Positions 15,791 through 23,899 of a stretch of DNA of 32,966 bases are shown piece after piece. The translations under genes and the position numbers were made by a program. This stretch comes from an uncultured Bacilli bacterium. Lineage in GTDB: Bacteria > Bacillota_I > Bacilli_A > RF39 > UBA660. The notes below the pieces were generated by a model. The model did not search any database. It was not told the origin of the DNA and saw only the letters and a program-made list of their open reading frames with translations. Within the stretch, counting starts at the first letter, position 1. Each line of letters starts with the position of its first letter. The stretch spans positions 1-32,966 of the forward strand of contig CANRCI010000004.1 in the NCBI GenBank assembly GCA_947629075.1. The letters run 5' to 3'.

Positions 15791-17359
15791 ATGAAGATAT
15801 TTAATTTAATTAGAAGTGAATTTATAAAGAACTATAGTATTAAAAGATTATTATTAATAGTATTAGTAATGGCTATATCGGTAGTAGTCTTAAGTGAAGG
15901 ATTTCTATTTTTAGACGGCAGGCCATATTATGGGCCAGATAAAGATAGAATAGAAGCAATAAATAATGACTATCAACAATTATTGGCCAAGGAAAAAAAG
16001 AACATTGATGATGAATTTGAACTATATTATTATAAAGTTGAACTTGAAATTGATAAATATATCTATAAAAATAAAATAGAACAAGATTGGCGTGAAGAAT
16101 TAATAAATACTATTTTTGATAAATTAATGGAAAATAAAATTATTAAGATATATCGTGAGCATCCTGAACAAATAAATTTAAATGTTGTATGTAATTCATC
16201 TAGTATTAGTGATTTTGATGACAGGAGTATTTATTCTAGTTCAAAGTTCTTATGTGAAAGTGATGATATTGATACGCTTGAAAAAGAAAATAATAAAATT
16301 ATTGAGGATTATAAGAAACTTTTAGAAGAGAATAAATATTATTTGTATCTAGTTCATGAGGAAATTAATAATTTACATAACTCAGTAAAAAAAGAACTCG
16401 CTCAAGTAATAATTGATGAAAAAGTAGAAGATGCCAATGATTTTAGAGTATTGAACTATCTTCAATATTCGGAGCCAAGAAAGTGTGATTCGTTGGATAA
16501 TACAATGGTTACCTTTGAGACGGAAGAACAAAAGGAAGAATACATCAATGATTGTTTTAAAATTGAAAAAAATGATAAAATTAAAGAAAAGAGTGCCATA
16601 ATTCTTTATAGTAGTAAGCATAATATTCCGCATGATATATCTTATACAGAGTGGCGTGGACCAAATCATCGTAATACTTATACAACTAGTAAGCATTTGA
16701 CTAATAAAGTCTTTCATCTATCGCTTGTCGTTATCATTTTAGTTGCGATTACTAGTAGTGGTATTATTAGTGGCGAACACAATAAAGGAACGATTAAGAA
16801 CTTGATTTCTTCACCTGTTAAAAGATGGAAAATATTACTTAGTAAGTTCATATATTTGATTTTACACATGTATATCATTTGGTTAATTGGTCTAGTCATA
16901 ATGTATTTTTATGCCGGCTTTAGATTAGGATTTAATGATTTATTATTACCAAAACTTGTCTATACTGGTAGTAAGGTTATTGAAGTAAATTATTTCTTAT
17001 ATTTATTAATTCAGATGTTTGTTTCAAGTATTCCAGTCATTGCTTGTTTGAGTATTCTATTGTTTTTATCAACAGTTACTCTAAATACTGCTGTTACATC
17101 ATCTATTACAAGTATTTTAGGAATCATGCCACCAATTTTTTTCTATATCTGTTCTAATTTTAAAATAAAAAGTTTAATCTATTTACCATTTATGTATTTC
17201 GATTGTGGACTTATTTATGATGCAGAAGAGTGGTACATACGAATCGTTGATCAATTTGGCCTTTCCCTTGAAGGCGGTATCATTATATCTCTAATTACCA
17301 TCGTCGTTTTATATACTATTACAAATATTATTTATTTAAAAAAGGACATTAAAAATTAA
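15791..17359 (+). CDS. ABC-2 type permease with a large outer domain
   Basis: 522 residues. One N-terminal membrane segment (about 16-40) is followed by some 290 polar, Glu/Lys/Asn-rich residues predicted outside the cell, with helical coiled-coil-like parts and a few Cys. Then come about five more membrane segments (from about 310 to the end), including SGEHNKGTIKNLISSPVKRWKILLSK, the typical ABC-2 loop that contacts the ATPase. This is the layout of ABC-2 permeases of the YhgE/BcrB kind with an inserted extracellular domain. The ATG at 15773 lacks a spaced ribosome site; the ATG at 15791 follows AGGTG. It begins 10 bases after the ATPase gene, its partner. Substrate is unknown. Confidence 0.82.
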   Translation: MKIFNLIRSEFIKNYSIKRLLLIVLVMAISVVVLSEGFLFLDGRPYYGPDKDRIEAINNDYQQLLAKEKKNIDDEFELYYYKVELEIDKYIYKNKIEQDWREELINTIFDKLMENKIIKIYREHPEQINLNVVCNSSSISDFDDRSIYSSSKFLCESDDIDTLEKENNKIIEDYKKLLEENKYYLYLVHEEINNLHNSVKKELAQVIIDEKVEDANDFRVLNYLQYSEPRKCDSLDNTMVTFETEEQKEEYINDCFKIEKNDKIKEKSAIILYSSKHNIPHDISYTEWRGPNHRNTYTTSKHLTNKVFHLSLVVIILVAITSSGIISGEHNKGTIKNLISSPVKRWKILLSKFIYLILHMYIIWLIGLVIMYFYAGFRLGFNDLLLPKLVYTGSKVIEVNYFLYLLIQMFVSSIPVIACLSILLFLSTVTLNTAVTSSITSILGIMPPIFFYICSNFKIKSLIYLPFMYFDCGLIYDAEEWYIRIVDQFGLSLEGGIIISLITIVVLYTITNIIYLKKDIKN

Positions 17360-17379
17360 AAAAGTAGTTAACTACTTTT
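17360..17379. repeat. 20-bp perfect palindrome after the permease stop
   Basis: AAAAGTAGTTAACTACTTTT directly follows the TAA. It can form a hairpin in either strand and may act as a weak bidirectional terminator, but the loop would be tight. Confidence 0.6.
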
Positions 17380-17393
17380 CTCAGAATGTAGAC

Positions 17394-17425
17394 AAACCTC
17401 TAGATTTTTCTAGAGGTTTTCTTAT
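17394..17425 (+). terminator. Terminator of the XRE-ABC/permease operon
   Basis: An 11-bp stem AAACCTCTAGA (17394-17404) / TCTAGAGGTTT (17409-17419), loop TTTT, followed by TCTTAT. Confidence 0.78.
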
Positions 17426-17681
17426 AGAAAAATTTTTTAATATTTTGAAGTAAAAATTTCGATATGTTTTAGATATTTTATTAATTTGTGAGTTTTTTCA
17501 TTCCTTATTGATATTATTTTCGTATTTTTGGTAGCACAAATAAGCCATGTATAATTTTGTTTATTTTTATTTATACTTTAATTATATCAAGAAAACAATA
17601 AAAAGTAAGGTTTGTAAGCTTTAATTTTTGGATAACATAAAGCAACCTTACAAATACGTTATACTACATATTTTTATAAAA
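17426..17681. other. AT-rich intergenic stretch without a gene
   Basis: No supported ORF: the one open frame (17628-17837, plus) lacks a ribosome site and runs into the neighbouring gene. The only structure is an interrupted inverted repeat at 17605-17651, listed separately. The stretch is extremely AT-rich. Confidence 0.6.
17605..17651. repeat. Bulged inverted repeat
   Basis: Outer arms GTAAGGTT (17605-17612) / AACCTTAC (17644-17651) and inner arms GCTTTA (17618-17623) / TAAAGC (17638-17643), separated on the left only by TGTAA. A folded RNA would have an 8-bp stem, a 5-base bulge, a 6-bp stem and a 14-base loop. No U-tract follows, so it is not a plain terminator. Confidence 0.55.
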
Positions 17682-17710
17682 GAAAAGACCATTAACTTTG
17701 TCAACGGTCT
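17682..17710 (-). terminator. Terminator after the anchored-protein gene
   Basis: Arms 17686-17696 and 17700-17710 pair over 11 positions on the minus strand (two G-U pairs) with a 3-base loop, followed by UUUUCUUUU. Confidence 0.6.
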
Positions 17711-17741
17711 GAAGAATAAGTACAAGATACTTATTCCTCTT
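17711..17741. repeat. Right copy of the 31-bp direct repeat around the ABC module
   Basis: Matches 14714-14744 at 28 of 31. Here the hairpin GAATAAGTA / TACTTATTC is perfect (9 bp, loop CAAGA). It overlaps the stop codon and last codons of the anchored-protein gene. Confidence 0.75.
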
Positions 17742-18339
17742 TTATTTCTACTAAAGAAATTTTATTATCTTCTTCGACTAGGATTAATGTCGCTTTTGTC
17801 TGATAACCTAAATCTTTTTCATAACTCCAGCTTATAGATACTTTATAAGCATCAACTGATTGATTATTCATATTGAAAATCGTTTTCTCAACTTGAACAT
17901 CTTCAATTTTCTTAACAACTGGCAAACTTTGTTTACGATCACTATAAACATCTGCTTTAACATACTTATAAATTGTATCTTGAGCTTTTTCTTTAAAGTT
18001 ATCTAACATTGTCGAATGAACGAATTCTACTCCACCGATATCATGATTAGTAACTTTATTATCTAAATTGTAGAAATCAGCAACAAACATCTCTCCTACC
18101 AATTCAGCATACTTTTCTTTATCTAACTCTTTATCTTCTAGTACTTTTTTTAATTCACCATATAACTCTTTATAAAGTTTAGTACTGTTGTTATAAAGCT
18201 TATAATCATAACCTTTAATACTATCTACTTGTTCGTTTTTTACTACTTTTTTACCTTTATTATTATACATGAAATAACAAGTTGCTGCCCCTACTAGTAA
18301 AATTAAAATTGTAATTATAACTATCGATTTTTTCTTCAT
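17731..18339 (-). CDS. Membrane-anchored protein downstream of ltaS
   Basis: 202 residues; not recognised. One N-terminal membrane segment after KKK (about 4-26: IVIITILILLVGAATCYFMY) and an outer domain of about 170 residues, acidic and basic, mainly helical first (KLYKELYGELKKVLEDKELDK), then beta strands ending in TLILVEEDNKISLVEIKEE. The lone Cys is in the membrane segment and lacks a lipobox. It starts two bases after ltaS, and its ribosome site (AAGGAG) lies inside the ltaS end, so expression is coupled. That position suggests a cell-envelope role beside the sulfatase, which is inference. Its last bases lie within the 31-bp repeat. Confidence 0.65.
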   Translation of the reverse strand: MKKKSIVIITILILLVGAATCYFMYNNKGKKVVKNEQVDSIKGYDYKLYNNSTKLYKELYGELKKVLEDKELDKEKYAELVGEMFVADFYNLDNKVTNHDIGGVEFVHSTMLDNFKEKAQDTIYKYVKADVYSDRKQSLPVVKKIEDVQVEKTIFNMNNQSVDAYKVSISWSYEKDLGYQTKATLILVEEDNKISLVEIKEE

Positions 18340-18341
18340 TC

Positions 18342-20456
18342 TTACTTAGCTCCTTCGACAATTTCACTTTCATTAGTATTACGCCTTGTTTCATTAGTAT
18401 TATCAAGTAGATTATAGACAATTATTGAATTTGAGACATTGAGTAATTTTTCTGCATATTCATTTTTTTCGGCTATGTAATCTTCTGGTAAAACTGTTTT
18501 CTCTTTTAACATGAATTGCTCTTCTTTTTGGGCGTTGTAATAAACTTTATCAGTTAACCAGTTACCAGTTGGGAAGACAACAATATTATCTTTTAAATTA
18601 TTAAAGATATCTTGTCCTAAAGCATATTCGTTTTTAAAACCAAACATGTTTCCTAAAGTAGGAAGAACATCATACATTCCCATTACTGAAGTTACTTCAC
18701 GTTTATATTTCTTATCTTTTGAATAGATGATTAATGGAACTTTACGATTTAATTCGTATTGATAACTTCCGAATTCGATGTATCCCTCGTCATCCTCATC
18801 TTTTATACCATCGATTTTATAATCGTAATTGTACATTTTTATATAATCGTCTTTAGGAAGTCTAGCATCGTGGTCACCATAGATAACGATAACCGTATCA
18901 TCGAGAATACCACGCTCATCCAAATCGTTGATAAACTCTCCTAGGGCTTCATCAGCATAATGAACTGATTTCAAATATCTACCCAATTTAGTACCATCTA
19001 AGTAAGGATAACTTACTTCTTTAGTTTCACCATCTACTTCTTCTTTAACTTTCATCGTTAAATCTAAAACTGTATTACTGTATTCATCGACATCGTAGAA
19101 AGGTGTATGGTTAGTAAGCATAATGGCTGTACCATAAAACTTATCGTGATCTTTCTTTATTTGTTCTATCTTCTCAGCTGATTGTTTAAAGAATGACTTA
19201 TCAGATATACCCAAACCAATTTGCTCACTCACATCGTAATCAGTCTTTGAATAGAAATGATCATAACCTAGTGTATTGTACATCGTACGTCTATTCCAAT
19301 AATCAGCACTATTACCATGCATTGCAAAAGTGTAATATCCCTGTTCTTTTAACAGTTTTTGCATCGTTACATAAGTTCTGTCGAAATAACTTACGAAAGC
19401 AGTACCAGTATTACTTGGCATAAGTGAAGTCGAATAAGTAAATTCACTATCACTACTTGTCCCAATACTAACTTGGGAATAGAAATTACTGAAGTAAAGA
19501 CTGTCTCTTACTAATTTATTTAAGTTTGGAGTTACTTCAACACCATTAATCTCTAGATTGATTACAAAAGTTTGTAAGCTTTCAGCATGAATAGTAATAA
19601 TATTTTTATCTTTATATATATTGGTATATTTATTAGTCTTAGCGTCCTTTCGGGCATCAAAATATTCGTTAAAGTTTCTCAAAGCTTCATCATAACCAAA
19701 TAGTGATGTAAGTTTTGGCTCAATACTTTTAATTAAATCATTGACGTGGTAGACATAAATTCCGTATTTAGCTACTACATACTCACGATTCCACTGTTTA
19801 GCTATTCTACTCCAGTCCGTAGCGTTTAATGTCGAACAAAATATTAGAAAACAGATAGCGCCAAATCCAACAGTTGTAAATGCTTTTTTTGGTTCTTTAA
19901 TCAAAGCTTCTTTAGTAACAAAATACTTTTTCTTTTTCAAACGATAATAAATAAATAATAAAGCTAAAGGAAATATTAAATAAGTAAAATCTTTTAGCTG
20001 AACAACACTATCAGTTACAGCATCAGTTACACCCGTTATCTGTTTAGCAGTCGATAATAAAGAAATTGAGGCATATGATGTATAAAATGTATAATACGAA
20101 GAGTTAATCATACATATCAAGGTAAAGATAATGGTTAATCCAAACCAATAGATTATTCTATTTTTATGTTTAAAAAAGTATCCCAGTCCTCCAACTGCCG
20201 ATACAAAAGCTAAATCGGCAAGTAGAGGTTGAAAGGCAATTATATTCTGCACACCACCCATAGTTAAATATCTAAGTAATAGTGCATTTAAGACATTTAT
20301 TATTACAAAAAAGACAAAAAACAAATTTGTTTCAATGTAGAGTTTGATATCGTAAATGACATCTCGAAAAGCTTCCATCGGATTCTTTTTTACATAATTA
20401 ATGTAGTTCAGAAATTTATTTTTTATACTTTTTTTATTAGAAAATTTCTTTCTCAT
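18342..20456 (-). CDS. LtaS-like lipoteichoic-acid synthase family sulfatase
   Basis: 704 residues, near the LtaS length (646 in S. aureus). About five N-terminal membrane segments (about 30-200) precede an extracellular sulfatase-fold domain. Active-site motifs align with LtaS: IHAESLQTF (the metal-binding Glu), GTSSDSEF (nucleophile region), MHGNSADYWNRR, TNHTPF and IYGDHDAR (Asp-His metal ligands). The enzyme moves glycerol phosphate from phosphatidylglycerol to a growing chain at the membrane surface. By alignment the nucleophile Thr of LtaS falls on Ser334, with Thr333 beside it. The frame opens at a GTG in the ribosome site; the ATG at 20456 is used. Upstream are YihY and GGDEF genes. 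Confidence 0.87.
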   Translation of the reverse strand: MRKKFSNKKSIKNKFLNYINYVKKNPMEAFRDVIYDIKLYIETNLFFVFFVIINVLNALLLRYLTMGGVQNIIAFQPLLADLAFVSAVGGLGYFFKHKNRIIYWFGLTIIFTLICMINSSYYTFYTSYASISLLSTAKQITGVTDAVTDSVVQLKDFTYLIFPLALLFIYYRLKKKKYFVTKEALIKEPKKAFTTVGFGAICFLIFCSTLNATDWSRIAKQWNREYVVAKYGIYVYHVNDLIKSIEPKLTSLFGYDEALRNFNEYFDARKDAKTNKYTNIYKDKNIITIHAESLQTFVINLEINGVEVTPNLNKLVRDSLYFSNFYSQVSIGTSSDSEFTYSTSLMPSNTGTAFVSYFDRTYVTMQKLLKEQGYYTFAMHGNSADYWNRRTMYNTLGYDHFYSKTDYDVSEQIGLGISDKSFFKQSAEKIEQIKKDHDKFYGTAIMLTNHTPFYDVDEYSNTVLDLTMKVKEEVDGETKEVSYPYLDGTKLGRYLKSVHYADEALGEFINDLDERGILDDTVIVIYGDHDARLPKDDYIKMYNYDYKIDGIKDEDDEGYIEFGSYQYELNRKVPLIIYSKDKKYKREVTSVMGMYDVLPTLGNMFGFKNEYALGQDIFNNLKDNIVVFPTGNWLTDKVYYNAQKEEQFMLKEKTVLPEDYIAEKNEYAEKLLNVSNSIIVYNLLDNTNETRRNTNESEIVEGAK

Positions 20457-20491
20457 AGACACCTCGCGTATAAATTATAACACTTATATTT

Positions 20492-21322
20492 CTATTTTTC
20501 AATTTGTTGATTCTTTACAATATCCTCGCTCCTAGAAGCATTCAAAGCCATTCCTAAAACAAAGAAATAAGCAAGGAAATACAACCACCACATCAAAACG
20601 ATAAGGTTAGAAATTCCGCCATATATACTGAAACTCCCAAACTTTTCAATATACCAAGAATATATCTGAGTAAATATTATCCACGAAACAGTTGTAAACA
20701 AAGCTCCGTAGTTGACACTATTGCTCTTAATTCGCGTATCGGGAGCACTAAAATACAATAATTTGATCGTAAAGAACATAAATATGAACGATAATGGGAA
20801 TTTTAAGATGTGATAAATTGTCCAAATTTGACTATAGATCTTATAAGGAACTCCAATTTTTATAAAGGTATTAATAATAAAACTACCAAACACCGGTACT
20901 ACTAAAACGAATGTCAATAGAAAGATCAAAACAATCATCATCATAATAGCTTTTAAACGTTGTTTGTAATACTTATTACCTTTAATATTATAAATATTAT
21001 TAGAGGTTAAAATCATCGACTGTGTACCATTTGATGCTAGGAATAGAGCTGATATGAAAAAGATAATAGTACTAGCGTCAATTCCCTTAGAACTAGTAAT
21101 ACTAGAAATGATACTGTTAATCTCTTTTGGTAATGAACTAAGTAAATCATCCCAAAACCCCATTGACAAATGAAAGGATGCAGCAATACTACCTACTAAG
21201 GCCATCAAAGGAATCATAGTAAGAATAAAGAAAAAAGCCAGTTGACCTGGCAATACTTTCATTTCTGGTCTTTGAATATTTTTTATAAGACGTTTTTTAA
21301 AAGTTGTTATTCTTCTTCCCAT
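20492..21322 (-). CDS. YihY/BrkB-family membrane protein
   Basis: 276 residues with about six membrane segments. The family (once misnamed RNase BN) is an integral membrane protein group of unknown function, suggested to be transport-related. Typical features are the N-terminal GQLAFFFILTMIPLMALVG, with conserved Pro in an early helix, the SNGTQSMILTSNNIYN segment and the C-terminal YGGISNLIVLMWWLYFLAYFF. The C-terminus is short. It starts 14 bases past the GGDEF gene and ends 35 bases before ltaS, so it sits inside an envelope-related unit. It carries no nuclease motif. Confidence 0.88.
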   Translation of the reverse strand: MGRRITTFKKRLIKNIQRPEMKVLPGQLAFFFILTMIPLMALVGSIAASFHLSMGFWDDLLSSLPKEINSIISSITSSKGIDASTIIFFISALFLASNGTQSMILTSNNIYNIKGNKYYKQRLKAIMMMIVLIFLLTFVLVVPVFGSFIINTFIKIGVPYKIYSQIWTIYHILKFPLSFIFMFFTIKLLYFSAPDTRIKSNSVNYGALFTTVSWIIFTQIYSWYIEKFGSFSIYGGISNLIVLMWWLYFLAYFFVLGMALNASRSEDIVKNQQIEK

Positions 21323-21336
21323 ACAAATACCTACTT

Positions 21337-23373
21337 CTACTTATAATCTTCCTTATCAGTACGCATCTCTAATGTTGCTTCATTAATGGCATCATCAATT
21401 GTCTTGATATCATCTAAAATCATACTATAACCAATCGCTGCACCAAAACCATATGGCAATCCTTTAAATTCTTTAGTAAGTTTCTTAGTATACGTCTCCA
21501 TCTGATTTTCACTATAACCTACTAAATAGATCAAGAATTCATTACCATCAGTTCTTATTATTTCAGAATTTTCTAATTGAGTCGAAACAAGCATAGAAGC
21601 TGCTTTAACAATAAGATTATCTCCTGCTTCATGACCATAATTATCATTTACATACTTAACATTATTTAAATCGATCATAACAATTGCTTGTGGATATTTT
21701 TTACTGTGATTCCATGCTTCAATATTTAAATTTAAATAATTTCTGTTTTTAAGAGAAGTAAGCATATCAGTATATTTTCTTCTCTCTTCTTTCTTAACTC
21801 TCTTAATAGTACGTTTTCTCTTATATAAAACATACATAAGAACTAGAATGATTAGTGGTACAAAAATAATTGCTAAGATGATTATATATAATTGTTCAAA
21901 AGTTGTATCTTGTAAAATATTAGTATTTAAACTATTCAATCCATTATTACGATAACGGTAATAAGAATTAGTATTGATTACATAGTTAAATAGATTATAG
22001 AAAACTTCTTCACTATCTTTAACCATAAATCCATAGTCTTTAGTCATAATTGCTGAATACAAAACTTCATATTTTTTAAACTTTGAACTGCGATAAGCAT
22101 TATAAACTTCTTTATCAACAATTAATAGATTACTACCACTATTTTTTAGCATATCTCTATAACTATCGAATTCGATAATATTAGATTTACTGTTCTCTTT
22201 AAAGTAATTGAACAGAGCAGTATTAGATATCATACTGACATTCTTATTTTTTAATCCCTCAAATGAATTGATGACATAAGAATCTGCAACTTTACCAACA
22301 ACGACATATTCTTCGACGATTGGTGTAGTCACTAACTTATAGTTTTTATTTTCATAGTCGTAATAATTGAAATATATATCGACTTTACCAGCATCAATTG
22401 CTTTCTTCAAATCGGCAAAATTGTCGTATTTAACATATTTAAAATCGATACCAGTCAATCTTTCAATACGATCGATATAAGCAGCACTAATTCCTGATAA
22501 AGACTTCTTGTTTCTCACTTCATATGGATTATTTTCAACATATCCATAAGTATAAGTTTTAGCAAGTAAATCAGTTTTAGTCTTATCACTTATATTATTG
22601 GCATCAACATAATAATTTAATAATACTTCGTTATATTTTTCTAAATAGTCATTAGTTTTCCAGTTGTTAAATATCTTCGTCATAATACTATTTAGACGTT
22701 TATTAGAATCACTAAGTGTAAAGACAATCTTTTTATTCATGTCAGAAAGAGTGTAATTAATGATGTAATTTTTATTACCAATAGTCTTGTCCAAATACAT
22801 CGTATTAGGTATAACGACCATATTTACTTCCTGTTTATCAAGTGAAGCAAACAGCTTATCGACATCGTCATAGGCTTTAAATGTCACATTAGAGCTAGTT
22901 CGAAGATAGTAACTAATCTCTGCGACATCATTACTAAAAACCCCAAGGGTAAGATTGTCAAATTCATCGACACGATTTATCTTATGATATTCACGACCGA
23001 CAACAACATATGGGTCTTCCCCGACGAATAAATCGTTATCACCTAACTTTTCATCACTATTCAATATGCGAAAGCGATAACCCTTTGACGCTGTCTCATT
23101 ATTTTTTAAATACGGAACGTTATTGAACTCTAGTCCAGTTGCTTTCGTAACTTTAGTTAAAAAGCTCTGAACTAACCCATCCTCGCCACTATAAAGTGGA
23201 TAATCCGATACTGTCTCTATATCTACTAAAGTATCGACATTTTCCTGTATCCATCTCTTTTCAGTAACGGTAAGTGAATTGTTATCTTCACTATTGTAGT
23301 AATAATAAAGTCCAAAAAATACTAGTACAGCAATGACGATAGGAATTACAATAAATCTCTTTTTCAATTTCAT
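21337..23373 (-). CDS. Membrane GGDEF protein with two periplasmic-binding-like sensor domains
   Basis: 678 residues. An N-terminal membrane segment (about 6-25) is followed by two tandem SBP_bac_3-like domains outside the cell (about 40-255 and 262-490), a second membrane segment (about 500-525) and a cytoplasmic GGDEF domain (about 545-678). The extracellular pair resembles amino-acid-binding flytrap folds, so ligand sensing is likely. The GGDEF core keeps MIDLNNVKYVNDNYGHEAGD, but the signature reads DGNEF (609-613) instead of GG(D/E)EF. Asn replaces the metal-binding acid, so cyclase activity is doubtful and it may only bind nucleotide. It lies 8 bases after the small membrane-protein gene, in an envelope unit. 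Confidence 0.88.
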   Translation of the reverse strand: MKLKKRFIVIPIVIAVLVFFGLYYYYNSEDNNSLTVTEKRWIQENVDTLVDIETVSDYPLYSGEDGLVQSFLTKVTKATGLEFNNVPYLKNNETASKGYRFRILNSDEKLGDNDLFVGEDPYVVVGREYHKINRVDEFDNLTLGVFSNDVAEISYYLRTSSNVTFKAYDDVDKLFASLDKQEVNMVVIPNTMYLDKTIGNKNYIINYTLSDMNKKIVFTLSDSNKRLNSIMTKIFNNWKTNDYLEKYNEVLLNYYVDANNISDKTKTDLLAKTYTYGYVENNPYEVRNKKSLSGISAAYIDRIERLTGIDFKYVKYDNFADLKKAIDAGKVDIYFNYYDYENKNYKLVTTPIVEEYVVVGKVADSYVINSFEGLKNKNVSMISNTALFNYFKENSKSNIIEFDSYRDMLKNSGSNLLIVDKEVYNAYRSSKFKKYEVLYSAIMTKDYGFMVKDSEEVFYNLFNYVINTNSYYRYRNNGLNSLNTNILQDTTFEQLYIIILAIIFVPLIILVLMYVLYKRKRTIKRVKKEERRKYTDMLTSLKNRNYLNLNIEAWNHSKKYPQAIVMIDLNNVKYVNDNYGHEAGDNLIVKAASMLVSTQLENSEIIRTDGNEFLIYLVGYSENQMETYTKKLTKEFKGLPYGFGAAIGYSMILDDIKTIDDAINEATLEMRTDKEDYK

Positions 23374-23381
23374 AATATCAC

Positions 23382-23837
23382 CTATCTATCCTTACTCCAA
23401 GAAATACTAGATTTAGAGCTATGCTTATGACCATCAATTGGGAAACTCTTATCAGAATCATTAGCTTTGATCAAATAAACTTCGATATCATAATTAGATT
23501 TTTGTTCGTCGTCAAAATACTCTAAAGTTTTATTACCAATCTTTTTAGCATCTTTAACACTACAATCATTAACAACAGTAATCGTAATCTTAATGATCTT
23601 ACCAGTCAATTCATATTTAACATCACTTACATTTTTATCATCTTTTAAACCATTAGTAAGGTTATTGACATTAGTCTGAGTTATCTCAATCGTTTTAATA
23701 TTATCTAGTCTATTACCATAAACCGGGTTTCCACTATTAGCAAAAAATGAATCACTTATAAATGCTAAAACGAATACACCAATAGTAAATAAAACGATAA
23801 CTATAGTTGTAAAAACATTATTTTTTATCCAATTCAC
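23382..23837 (-). CDS. Small single-pass membrane protein
   Basis: 151 residues; not recognised. A membrane segment at about 8-28 (TTIVIVLFTIGVFVLAFI) precedes an outer domain of about 120 residues with an alternating strand/helix pattern (NNIKTIEITQ-like strand, helix NVNNLTNGLKDD, strand KIIKITITVVND, helix, strand YDIEVYLI), then a Ser/His-rich tail ending SWSKDR. The frame opens at 23846 with a GTG that is part of AGGAGTG; the GTG at 23837 sits eight bases from AGGAG and is preferred, giving MNWIKNN. It is the first gene of the unit that includes the GGDEF, YihY and LtaS genes, with a sigma-A promoter upstream. Function unknown. Confidence 0.62.
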   Translation of the reverse strand: MNWIKNNVFTTIVIVLFTIGVFVLAFISDSFFANSGNPVYGNRLDNIKTIEITQTNVNNLTNGLKDDKNVSDVKYELTGKIIKITITVVNDCSVKDAKKIGNKTLEYFDDEQKSNYDIEVYLIKANDSDKSFPIDGHKHSSKSSISWSKDR

Positions 23838-23860
23838 ATTTATCACTCCTATTATTAATA

Positions 23861-23888
23861 ATTATACAATATATTAAGCAATAATCAA
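23861..23888 (-). promoter_or_regulatory. Promoter of the GGDEF-YihY-LtaS unit
   Basis: Minus strand TTGATT (23883-23888), 16-base spacer, TATAAT (23861-23866), about 24 bases before the first start. Confidence 0.55.
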
Positions 23889-23899
23889 AACATAAATTA

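Noticed and set aside
17628-17837. Plus-strand ORF of 69 codons
   Set aside because: No ribosome site, overlaps the terminator and the end of the minus-strand anchored-protein gene, and the composition is that of an antisense frame.
20492-21322. Ribonuclease BN annotation for the YihY-family gene
   Set aside because: The name is historical. The protein is an integral membrane protein with no nuclease motif.
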